From: an uncultured Coriobacteriales bacterium | GTDB taxonomy: Bacteria; Actinomycetota; Coriobacteriia; Coriobacteriales; UMGS124 | Length of the DNA: 21,129 nt | Reading direction: 5' to 3' | NCBI GenBank assembly: GCA_934662525.1 | Contig: CAKUKJ010000004.1 | Span: 1-21,129 of the forward strand | Shown here: one piece after another, positions 1-5,774 of the stretch | Position numbering within the stretch: position 1 is the first letter of the stretch | Layout of the letters: every line of letters begins with the position of its first letter | Notes under the pieces: model-generated | Databases searched by the model: none | What the model was told of the DNA's origin: nothing | The model's input: the letters and a program-made list of their open reading frames with translations, nothing else | Translations under genes and position numbers: made by a program

Positions 1-3
1 GCA

Positions 4-9
4 TATACT
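4..9 (+). promoter_or_regulatory. candidate -10 box for the tRNA-Ser pair
   Basis: The hexamer TATACT matches 5 of 6 bases of the sigma-A -10 consensus and ends 14 nt before the 5' end of the first tRNA, which would leave a very short leader. The -35 region falls outside the window, so this rests on one hexamer and its position. Confidence 0.45.
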
Positions 10-23
10 TTATCGATGCTTAT

Positions 24-114
24 GGAGGGCTGTCCGAGTGGCCGAAGGAGCACGATTGGAAATCGTGTAGGCGGCAAAACCGTCTCTAGGGTTCAAATCC
101 CTAGCCCTCCGCCA
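24..114 (+). tRNA. tRNA-Ser (anticodon GGA)
   Basis: The sequence folds as a class II (long variable arm) tRNA. The acceptor strands GGAGGGC and GCCCTCC pair at the two ends, followed by a G discriminator and an encoded CCA. The anticodon stem CACGA/TCGTG encloses the loop TTGGAAA, which gives anticodon GGA. The T-loop reads GTTCAAATCC. The long variable arm (about 20 nt) and G discriminator are typical of serine tRNAs. It reads UCC and UCU codons. Confidence 0.97.
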
Positions 115-123
115 GAACTTTCT

Positions 124-156
124 CGGGGCGTGGTCGTAAAGGTCGCGCCCCGTTTT
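124..156 (+). terminator. hairpin with short T-run between the two tRNA-Ser genes
   Basis: CGGGGCG (124-130) pairs perfectly with CGCCCCG (146-152). Three further G-U or G-C pairs extend the stem inward, and TTTT follows at 153-156. It has the shape of an intrinsic terminator, but the T-run is short and the second tRNA starts only 8 nt later, so it may be leaky or act as a processing signal. Confidence 0.6.
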
Positions 157-164
157 CCATCCTT

Positions 165-257
165 GGAGGGATGGCAGAGTGGTTGAATGCGGCGGTCTCG
201 AAAACCGTTTAGCCGGTATCCCCGGCTACGAGGGTTCGAATCCCTCTCCCTCCGCCA
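165..257 (+). tRNA. tRNA-Ser (anticodon CGA)
   Basis: This is a second class II tRNA. The acceptor strands GGAGGGA and TCCCTCC pair, followed by a G discriminator and an encoded CCA. The anticodon loop CTCGAAA gives anticodon CGA, which reads UCG. The long variable arm contains the hairpin AGCCGG...CCGGCT, and the T-loop reads GTTCGAATCC. It lies 50 nt downstream of tRNA-Ser(GGA), and the two genes were probably made from one transcription unit. Confidence 0.97.
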
Positions 258-268
258 GATAGACTTGT

Positions 269-295
269 AAAAGGCGCCTGCACGGCGCCTTTTTT
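269..295 (+). terminator. intrinsic terminator after the tRNA pair
   Basis: AAAAGGCGCC (269-278) pairs with GGCGCCTTTT (284-293) around the 5-nt loop TGCAC, and the T-run continues to 295. This strong rho-independent terminator closes the tRNA-Ser unit. Confidence 0.9.
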
Positions 296-352
296 GTATG
301 CAAGCAAGGGAACCTCATTCGGCTGCAATGCGACGAGAAAGAGAGCACAACC

Positions 353-910
353 ATGGATCAAGTGACCCTCCAGATTTCCGACAACGCCCAGCAGGCCCTT
401 ACCTTTGCCTTCAACGAGGCCCAGCAGCGCCTGAACACGATGGGCCAGTTCGACCCGTTCACCGTCACCGTCGTCGACGAGGGCATCGAGGTCAACGACC
501 ATCCCGCGTCCTCGCCTGAGGGCGTGCGCGAGAGCGTGAAGATGCTCGTGGCCCAAGACATGCCGGAGGCCTACGTGCTGTGCTATGACGGCGACGTGGA
601 CACCGACGACGGCACCCTCGACTGCATCGTGGCCGAAGTGGCCGATCGCGGAAACGCCGATGCGAGCGCCCTTGTCTTGCTGTACACCAAGGATGCCGAC
701 GGGTTCACCTTCGAGGCCGACTTCGTGTATGCTGGTCCCGTTCCGGCACTGTATCCGGCCGGCACAAAGCCGATTGTGAGCGGTCTTGTTGCCTTGCAGC
801 GCGAAGAGGCTCTGGGTGCCGACGGCCAGTCTGTTGATTCCGACGCCGATATCGACGAGGCGGCGCAGGATGCCCAGCAGAGTGCTTCCATCGAGGAAAA
901 TGCACAGTAG
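353..910 (+). CDS. conserved-looking acidic hypothetical protein, 185 aa
   Basis: I do not recognise the family. The ATG at 353 has the purine-rich stretch AAAGAGAG (338-345) 7 nt upstream, which supports the start. Third-position GC bias and composition match the neighbouring genes, and a strong terminator follows directly, so the gene is very likely real. The protein is soluble, with no signal peptide or membrane segment. Its first 150 residues look like a compact alpha/beta domain, and the last 30 or so are a low-complexity Asp/Ala/Gln/Ser tail likely to be disordered. It is strongly acidic overall. It stands alone between the tRNA terminator and its own terminator, so context says nothing about function. 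The small-domain composition with DGDVDTDDG-like acidic loops might suggest metal binding, but this is a guess. Confidence 0.8.
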   Translation: MDQVTLQISDNAQQALTFAFNEAQQRLNTMGQFDPFTVTVVDEGIEVNDHPASSPEGVRESVKMLVAQDMPEAYVLCYDGDVDTDDGTLDCIVAEVADRGNADASALVLLYTKDADGFTFEADFVYAGPVPALYPAGTKPIVSGLVALQREEALGADGQSVDSDADIDEAAQDAQQSASIEENAQ

Positions 911-945
911 TCCTTCAAAAGAGCCTTCTGTCAGATGAACCTTTT

Positions 946-980
946 GCCCGAGCCTGGATGTCGTCCGCTCGGGCTTTTTT
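946..980 (+). terminator. intrinsic terminator of the 185-aa protein gene
   Basis: GCCCGAGC (946-953) pairs perfectly with GCTCGGGC (967-974), and six T residues follow at 975-980. The loop is 13 nt. Confidence 0.9.
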
Positions 981-1072
981 GTGGGCGTTGTTTATCTGCT
1001 TTTGCGGAGTGCGGCAAAGGTTGGAACGAAGAATGAGCATTCAAGCAGCTATATCCGGTGAATTTGGCCTAT

Positions 1073-1086
1073 GTGACGTACGTCAC
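1073..1086. promoter_or_regulatory. perfect 14-bp palindrome, candidate CRP/FNR-family operator
   Basis: GTGACGTACGTCAC is its own reverse complement. With flanking bases it reads TGTGA-N6-TCACG, one base off the CRP-type consensus TGTGA-N6-TCACA. The half-site GTGACG recurs at 1096-1101, 23 bp downstream. It lies about 230 bp upstream of rpsF, the nearest downstream gene. The palindrome is seen directly; the regulator family is inferred. Confidence 0.5.
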
Positions 1087-1220
1087 GGCATGTGGGTGAC
1101 GAGGCTTGCAGGAAATCACAAGTGGTATCTGCTACGTTGCCTGACACGGACGATTATGGGTGGCAAAAGTTATGGATATGCAGCGTAGAGGCTTAATCAA
1201 GCTAGACATCTTGTAATTGG

Positions 1221-1282
1221 CCGAAGTATCCTTAACCGCTGTCATTCCCTGCTTCGGACACAGCCTTCACGAGATCCGAAGC
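1221..1282 (+). promoter_or_regulatory. structured rpsF leader with alternative pairings
   Basis: GCTTCGGA (1251-1258) pairs perfectly with TCCGAAGC (1275-1282), an 8-bp stem with a 16-nt loop. The loop bases ACAGC (1260-1264) complement GCTGT (1238-1242), so an H-type pseudoknot is possible. CCGAAG (1221-1226) can instead pair with CTTCGG (1252-1257), which would exclude the first stem. No T-run follows, so it is not a terminator. It ends 26 nt before the rpsF start. Leaders of rpsF operons in several phyla bind the S6:S18 complex for feedback control; assigning this leader to that class is inference. Confidence 0.4.
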
Positions 1283-1308
1283 CACTTTAGCCCAGAGGAG
1301 GTGACACC

Positions 1309-1599
1309 ATGAAGGCTTATGAACTGCTGTTCTTTGTGAACCCGTCTATTGATGACGAGGCTCGCGCCGGTGTGATGAAGAGGATCGACTCCACTATCGT
1401 TGAGAACGGTGGCGTCGTCGACTCCGTCGAGGATTGGGGCAAGCGCAAGCTCGCTTACACCATCGACAAGCTCACCGAGGGCGACTACACCCTGATCAAC
1501 TTCCACATCGATCCCGCCTGCATCGCAGAGCTCGACCGCGTTCTCGGCATTATGGACGGCGTTGTCCGTTCCATGATCGTCCGTCGCGCAGAGGCTTAA
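1309..1599 (+). CDS. rpsF: 30S ribosomal protein S6
   Basis: This 96-aa protein has the usual length and sequence of S6, which binds the 16S rRNA central domain as a heterodimer with S18. The start MKAYELLFFVNPSID, the central WGKRKLAYTIDK and the C-terminal end MIVRRAEA are characteristic. A strong Shine-Dalgarno sequence AGGAGGTGA lies just upstream of the ATG. It is the first gene of the operon with ssb, rpsR, a DUF2232 gene and rplI, and its S18 partner is two genes downstream. The leader may be a target for S6:S18 feedback. The protein lacks the Glu-rich tail seen in proteobacterial S6, as is usual outside that group. Confidence 0.98.
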   Translation: MKAYELLFFVNPSIDDEARAGVMKRIDSTIVENGGVVDSVEDWGKRKLAYTIDKLTEGDYTLINFHIDPACIAELDRVLGIMDGVVRSMIVRRAEA

Positions 1600-1659
1600 T
1601 GTGATTCGGGTCTGTCGTCGCAAGGCGGCATTCCCGGCGATGTAAGGAGTGTGGACGGT

Positions 1660-2157
1660 ATGGCAAACATCAACAGGGTCATCATTTCTGGCAGGCTCAC
1701 CCGCGATTCCGAGCTTAGGCAGACTGCCGGCGGCACGCCGGTCCTGGGTATGGGCGTGGCGGTCAACGACCGTCGTCGAAACGTCCAAACCGGCCAGTGG
1801 GAAGACTACACCAACTTCATCGATTGCACCATGTTCGGCGCTCGCGCCGAATCGCTTTCGCGCATCCTCACCAAGGGCATGCTCGTCTGCATCGAAGGTC
1901 GCCTTCGTTGGAGCCAGTGGGAGCGCGACGGCCAAAAGCGCAGCAAGATCGAGGTCATCGTCGATGAGCTTGAGCTGCCGAGCCGCGGCCAGGGTGCGCA
2001 GGACAGCGTCGCCTCTCAAGGCGGGTATGCCCCTGCTCCCCAGCAGTCGTACTCTTCTCCCTCGTATGCCCCTGCCCCGCAGCAGCAACAGCACTACTCT
2101 GCTCCTGCGGCCATGCCGCCCGCAGATCAGATCTACGACGAGGAGATTCCGTTCTAG
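1660..2157 (+). CDS. ssb: single-stranded DNA-binding protein
   Basis: This 165-aa SSB binds single-stranded DNA during replication, repair and recombination. Residues 1 to about 107 form the OB fold, beginning NRVIISGRLTRDSELR. A Gln/Pro/Tyr/Ala-rich disordered linker follows, with the near repeat YAPAPQQ. The protein ends in the acidic tip DEEIPF, which recruits partner proteins. I chose the ATG at 1660 over the in-frame GTG at 1651, because AAGGAG (1644-1649) sits 10 nt before the ATG but only 1 nt before the GTG. It lies between rpsF and rpsR, the common bacterial order, and is likely translated from the rpsF operon transcript. Confidence 0.97.
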   Translation: MANINRVIISGRLTRDSELRQTAGGTPVLGMGVAVNDRRRNVQTGQWEDYTNFIDCTMFGARAESLSRILTKGMLVCIEGRLRWSQWERDGQKRSKIEVIVDELELPSRGQGAQDSVASQGGYAPAPQQSYSSPSYAPAPQQQQHYSAPAAMPPADQIYDEEIPF

Positions 2158-2209
2158 GAGTCCCCAGCCCTTTTCACTTCGGATTTAGCGTAAAGGAGGT
2201 CAAGCCACC

Positions 2210-2470
2210 ATGGCCAACGATTTTCAGCGTCAGCCTCGCAAGAAGTATTGCCAGCTTTGCAAGGACGAGGTCGAGTTCATCGACTACAAGGATGTGGCTC
2301 TTCTTCGCAAGTATATGACCGACCGCGGCAAGATTAAGCCCCGTCGCGTCACCGGTGCTTGCAGGCAGCATCAGCACGAGATGGCAGTCGCCATCAAGCG
2401 TGCCCGCGTCATGGCCCTCGTGCCCTACACCGTCACGGTTGTCAGCGGCAGCAGGGATCGTCGAGGCTAA
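2210..2470 (+). CDS. rpsR: 30S ribosomal protein S18
   Basis: This 86-aa protein is S18, the partner of S6 on the small-subunit platform. It has the S18 core FIDYKDVALLRKYMTDRGKI and the basic segment RRVTGACRQHQHEMAVAIKRAR. The N-terminal CxxC (KYCQLCKDE) together with the downstream Cys and His is the zinc-binding (C+) form of S18 rather than the zinc-free form. The Shine-Dalgarno sequence AAAGGAGGT precedes the ATG at normal spacing. It is co-transcribed with rpsF and ssb, and the downstream membrane protein gene starts 11 nt after its stop. Confidence 0.98.
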   Translation: MANDFQRQPRKKYCQLCKDEVEFIDYKDVALLRKYMTDRGKIKPRRVTGACRQHQHEMAVAIKRARVMALVPYTVTVVSGSRDRRG

Positions 2471-2481
2471 AGAGGCACGCC

Positions 2482-3480
2482 ATGGACGAGACGCAAGCTT
2501 CACCTACGACCCTCGTTAAGGTAGCAGGAAAGCAGCGCCGTCCCGCCCGACCCGCGCTCGAGTTCGCCTTATGCGTCATCGGCTCGCTCGGCTCGGTTGT
2601 TCTTCCTGGCATCTGCATCGCACTCATGGTCTTCGGGGCATGGTTGCTGGCGCGCAAGGAAGAGGGCCATGCCGTGCTCGCCGTCGCAGGTTGTCTTGGG
2701 CCGGGGATTGCCCTTTCCTTCGCGACGTGGGATTATGCATCGCTCGTCTTGCCCTGCGCCATCGCTGCCCTGGCAATCGCACTGCTTTTGCCCGGGCGCG
2801 TGAGCATCACGTCGGTCGTCGTCCTTGTGGCAGTGCTTACGGCATTGCTCATCGGGGCCGACGCATCGCTGCTGATGCTGCAGGGCGAGGATTTTGCGGC
2901 CTATGTCCAAGCGTTGCTTGATGAGCTGCGCGAAGTTATGACCGCATCTCTCACGACGGGAACGTCGTCGGTGTCCACATCGGCCGCCGTTGACTCTACC
3001 GTCGAGCTCCTGGGGAGAACCTGGCCCCTTATCTATGTGATGAGGGCTTTCTCCTGCGTGTTGTTTGGCCTTCTGGGCCTTGCGATTGCACGGAGGGATT
3101 CCTACCAGCGAGTCAGCGCGGCGTATAGGAGGTTCGACGTTCCCCTGTGGATTGTCGCCTTCTTCATCGTTTCGCTGGCATGCCTGGCTGTGCGGGTTCT
3201 GCTTGCGGGCACGCCTGACCTGTTGGGGGTTGTTGCCCTCAACCTCATCGTGTGTTTGCGTGTGATCTTCTTCCTCCAGGGGTTTTCCGTGCTTTTGAGC
3301 CTTATGGACTCGCATGGTTGGGGAGCGTATCGCCGCGTACTGACCATCTCAGCCGCGTTATTGGCCGAGATGAGCTTGTCGATCATGAGCGTCGTGGGTC
3401 TCATCGACGTGTGGGCAAACTTTCGCAAGTTGCCTCGCGCCGCCCACCTGGTGCGCCATGAGGCGAGCGAAGGCAAGTAA
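2482..3480 (+). CDS. DUF2232 (YybS-like) multipass membrane protein
   Basis: This 332-aa integral membrane protein has about seven to eight hydrophobic segments. The N-terminal half carries four or five, beginning near residue 25. A hydrophilic stretch follows (about 130-180), and the C-terminal half carries the motifs I associate with DUF2232/YybS: FDVPLWIVAFF, LQGFSVLLSLMDSHGWG and the ending GLIDVWANFRKL. Its position between rpsR and rplI/dnaB matches yybS in Firmicutes. The biochemical function is unknown. I chose the ATG at 2482 because AAAGAGG lies 6 nt upstream and because longer in-frame starts run back into rpsR. Similarity to ECF-type S-components has been suggested for this superfamily, but I cannot test it here. 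Confidence 0.85.
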   Translation: MDETQASPTTLVKVAGKQRRPARPALEFALCVIGSLGSVVLPGICIALMVFGAWLLARKEEGHAVLAVAGCLGPGIALSFATWDYASLVLPCAIAALAIALLLPGRVSITSVVVLVAVLTALLIGADASLLMLQGEDFAAYVQALLDELREVMTASLTTGTSSVSTSAAVDSTVELLGRTWPLIYVMRAFSCVLFGLLGLAIARRDSYQRVSAAYRRFDVPLWIVAFFIVSLACLAVRVLLAGTPDLLGVVALNLIVCLRVIFFLQGFSVLLSLMDSHGWGAYRRVLTISAALLAEMSLSIMSVVGLIDVWANFRKLPRAAHLVRHEASEGK

Positions 3481-3490
3481 ACTGGCTGAA

Positions 3491-3510
3491 GGCCCTGCTT
3501 TGAGCAGGCC
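3491..3510 (+). promoter_or_regulatory. intercistronic hairpin before rplI
   Basis: CCTGCT (3494-3499) pairs with AGCAGG (3503-3508) around a TTG loop. GG/CC (3491-3492 with 3509-3510) extends the stem past one bulged C. It ends about 7 nt before the rplI Shine-Dalgarno region and no T-run follows. It may be an RNA processing or translation-control element. Confidence 0.35.
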
Positions 3511-3531
3511 TCAACGTGAGGAGTACTAACA

Positions 3532-4065
3532 ATGAAGGTTATTCTCTTGAGCGAGCTCAAGGGGAAGGGTGGCGAGGGCGACGTCATCGACGTTGCCGAC
3601 GGCTTCGCCAACAACTGGCTCTTCCCCCAGAAGATCGCCATCAAGGCTACTGAGGGCAACCTCAAGCAGCTCGAGCAGAAGCGCAACAACATCGCCAAGC
3701 GCGAGGTTGTCCGTATCGCCGAGGCCAACGAGAAGGCTGCCCAGCTCGAGGGCAAGTCTGTCCGTGTCGAGGTCCGTCTGGGCGACGAGGGCCAGCTTTT
3801 CGGCTCCGTCACCGCTGCTCAGATCTCCGAGGCCATCCAGGCCCAGCTCGGCATCGAGATCGACCGTCACCGCATCGACCTGCGCCCCATCAAGGAGGCC
3901 GGCAACCACACGGCAGTCATCTCGCTGTATCGTGAGATCGTTGCCAACATCGAGGTTCAGGTCAACGACGCTGCCGGCTTTGCCGCCGCCGACGCTGCCG
4001 CCAAGGAGCAGGCTGACGAGGCCGAGGCTGAGACCGAGGCTTCCGAGGAGCCCCAGGCCGAGTAA
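3532..4065 (+). CDS. rplI: 50S ribosomal protein L9
   Basis: This 177-aa protein is L9, which binds 23S rRNA near the L1 stalk base. The N-terminal RNA-binding domain starts MKVILLSELKGKGGEGD and contains the conserved ADGFANNWLFP. A long basic connecting helix (residues 45-75) leads to the C-terminal domain (about 76-147). L9 is usually about 150 residues. This one has about 28 extra residues at the C terminus, almost entirely Ala, Glu and Asp, which are likely disordered. The Shine-Dalgarno sequence GAGGAG precedes the ATG. It is the last gene of the rpsF operon, with a strong terminator 30 nt downstream. Confidence 0.98.
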   Translation: MKVILLSELKGKGGEGDVIDVADGFANNWLFPQKIAIKATEGNLKQLEQKRNNIAKREVVRIAEANEKAAQLEGKSVRVEVRLGDEGQLFGSVTAAQISEAIQAQLGIEIDRHRIDLRPIKEAGNHTAVISLYREIVANIEVQVNDAAGFAAADAAAKEQADEAEAETEASEEPQAE

Positions 4066-4095
4066 ATCGGCATCGTGCGTTCGCATGGTCTTCTC

Positions 4096-4131
4096 AAAGG
4101 GATGTCGTCCTCCGGGCGGCATCCCTTTTTT
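4096..4131 (+). terminator. intrinsic terminator of the rpsF-rplI operon
   Basis: AAAGGGATG (4096-4104) pairs with CATCCCTTT (4120-4128). Inner pairs extend the stem around a small TCC-containing loop, and T residues run from 4126 to 4131. Confidence 0.92.
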
Positions 4132-4175
4132 CGTAAAAGCCCGACGAGGAGCCTCCTGGCCGCGTATTGGGCGGC

Positions 4176-4181
4176 TACAAT
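4176..4181 (+). promoter_or_regulatory. candidate -10 box of the dnaB promoter
   Basis: TACAAT (5 of 6 consensus bases) lies 82 nt before the dnaB start and after the operon terminator. No good -35 hexamer is seen at the usual spacing. The flanking pattern GGnTA(C/T)AAT recurs at three other promoter positions in the window. Confidence 0.5.
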
Positions 4182-4263
4182 CAATGCTTCGCGTGGTGTG
4201 CCTCGTAGAGGCGGCGGCGCTGTCTGAGTATCTGCGATTTGAACACGGCAAGAGGGAGCATCG

Positions 4264-5646
4264 ATGGACTTCAACGAGAACGACCCCCGTCTCACCGGCG
4301 GCAATCCGCTCCCGCAAAGTCCCGAGGCAGAGGCTGCGGTCTTGGCTGCGGCCATCCTGTCTTCCGATGTGACGCCCGAGCTCGCCTTCATGCTTGAGGC
4401 CGATGATTTCTACCGTCCGTCCAACCGCACGGTGTACGCCGCAATCCTTGAGCTGCACCGCCGTGACATCCCCATCGACCAGGTGTCGCTCACCGAGTAT
4501 CTCTCAGCTTCAGGCGACCTGGCGCGCGTGGGCGGCCCGGCCTTCATCATCGATCTTGCGAACAACTCATTTGCGCTCGTCAACTGGCGCCACCATGCCG
4601 AAATCGTCAAGCGCGACGCGATTCTGCGCCGCCTCATCTCGGCTTCCACTTCCATCACCGCGCTCGCGTTCGATGCTCCGCCCGACGATATAGAAGACAT
4701 CGTGCGCCAATCGGAGGAGCTGCTCCTCACCGTCACCGACAAACAGGTTGCCTCCGCTGCAAAACCGTTGGGAGAGTTCGTGCAGCAGGCCTATGCCGAG
4801 ATAGAGGAAATCGCCCTCAACAAAGGTCATACCGCAGGCGTAGCCACGGGGTTCGACCTGCTTGACAAGGTGTTGCTCGGCATGCGCCCCGGATCTCTCA
4901 ACGTGGTGGGAGCCCGGCCTGGTGTGGGCAAGACGTCCTTCGCCCTCTCGCTTGCACTGAACGCCGCTAAAACGGGTGTGAGCGTGCTCTTCTTCTCGCT
5001 GGAGATGAGCGGTTCCGAGATCGCGACGCGCCTCATCTGCTCGGAGGCGGCCGTCTCCAACGAGGACGTGCGCTCGGGCAACATCCCCAACGAGATGTGG
5101 CCTGCCATCTTTGAGGCGTCGGAGCGCCTCAACAACCTCGACGTGGTGATTGACGACACGGCTGGCACCAACGTGGTCGAGATCCGCACGAAGGCCCGCC
5201 GTATGCTGCATGGCAAGGAGCATGGCCTCATCATTGTGGACTACTTGCAGCTCATCGAACCGGTCGGCCGCAACAAGAACGACTCCATGGCCACGGCGGT
5301 GGGCGAGATCTCCCGTGCCCTCAAGGTTCTCGCCAAAGACCTCAAGGTGCCGGTCATCGCCCTGTCGCAGCTCAACCGCGAAGTCGACAAGCGCCCGGAC
5401 AAGCGTCCCGTTCTCGCGGACCTTCGCGAGTCGGGCGCAATCGAGCAGGACGCAGACACCGTCATGTTCCTCGACCGCTCCCTCACCGAGGAGGAGGCGG
5501 CCGATGAGCGCCATGAGCGTCCCCCGCTGGGCACGGCGAACGTCATCGTCGCCAAGAACCGTGCGGGTCGTTCCGGCGTCACGGTGCCGCTTGCCTTCAT
5601 CGCCGACCGCACCGCTTTCCGCAACCTTGCGATGCATGAGGGATAG
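4264..5646 (+). CDS. dnaB: replicative DNA helicase DnaB
   Basis: This 460-aa protein is the hexameric 5'-to-3' helicase that unwinds DNA at the replication fork. The N-terminal all-helical domain (about residues 15-120) begins PQSPEAEAAVLAA. The C-terminal RecA-like domain carries Walker A GARPGVGKT (residues 216-224), Walker B LIIVDYLQL (Asp326), the conserved SQLNREVDKRPDKRPVLADLRESGAIEQDAD segment and the KNRAGRSGVT region. Length and motifs are complete, with no intein insertion. The ATG at 4264 has a GAGGGAG Shine-Dalgarno sequence 5 nt upstream. It has its own likely promoter, although it sits directly after the ribosomal protein operon, as in many bacteria. Confidence 0.98.
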   Translation: MDFNENDPRLTGGNPLPQSPEAEAAVLAAAILSSDVTPELAFMLEADDFYRPSNRTVYAAILELHRRDIPIDQVSLTEYLSASGDLARVGGPAFIIDLANNSFALVNWRHHAEIVKRDAILRRLISASTSITALAFDAPPDDIEDIVRQSEELLLTVTDKQVASAAKPLGEFVQQAYAEIEEIALNKGHTAGVATGFDLLDKVLLGMRPGSLNVVGARPGVGKTSFALSLALNAAKTGVSVLFFSLEMSGSEIATRLICSEAAVSNEDVRSGNIPNEMWPAIFEASERLNNLDVVIDDTAGTNVVEIRTKARRMLHGKEHGLIIVDYLQLIEPVGRNKNDSMATAVGEISRALKVLAKDLKVPVIALSQLNREVDKRPDKRPVLADLRESGAIEQDADTVMFLDRSLTEEEAADERHERPPLGTANVIVAKNRAGRSGVTVPLAFIADRTAFRNLAMHEG

Positions 5647-5707
5647 CAGAGCTTGCGCATAGATTGCGCCGACGCCTCGCCTGCCCCCGATGCCGGCCTT
5701 GCACGGG

Positions 5708-5713
5708 TATAAT
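5708..5713 (+). promoter_or_regulatory. -10 box of the purA promoter
   Basis: TATAAT is a perfect -10 match, 61 nt before the purA ATG. TTGCAC at 5699-5704 is too close to serve as its -35 element. The site also rules out longer upstream in-frame starts for purA, because the transcript would begin near 5720. Confidence 0.6.
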
Positions 5714-5774
5714 CTTTTCCGTCTGTATGTCGGCCGCGGACGCATGTTCCGGCCTTGATGCGAAAAGAGCAACC

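Larger units (their letters stand above)
981..1308 (+). promoter_or_regulatory. non-coding region upstream of the rpsF operon
   Basis: This is the longest stretch of the window without a gene. It must carry the promoter of the rpsF-ssb-rpsR-DUF2232-rplI operon. It holds the palindrome at 1073-1086 and a structured leader at about 1221-1282. I could not pick one convincing -35/-10 pair: TGTAAT at 1212-1217 is a possible -10 box but has no good -35 partner. A 76-codon open frame (958-1188) crosses the region but starts inside a terminator and lacks a ribosome binding site. Confidence 0.6.

Noticed and set aside
958..1188. A 76-codon + strand open frame in the rpsF upstream gap
   Set aside because: Its start is inside the terminator stem at 946-980, it has no ribosome binding site, and its base and codon use are unlike the neighbours. 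The region looks regulatory.
1267..2094. A 275-codon open frame on the - strand across rpsF and ssb
   Set aside because: It is antisense to rpsF and ssb, its composition is an artefact of their codon use, and it has no ribosome binding site or family match.
5741..5762. A CGCAT/ATGCG hairpin in the purA leader
   Set aside because: It has only 5 bp with a 12-nt loop, which is expected by chance in this composition.
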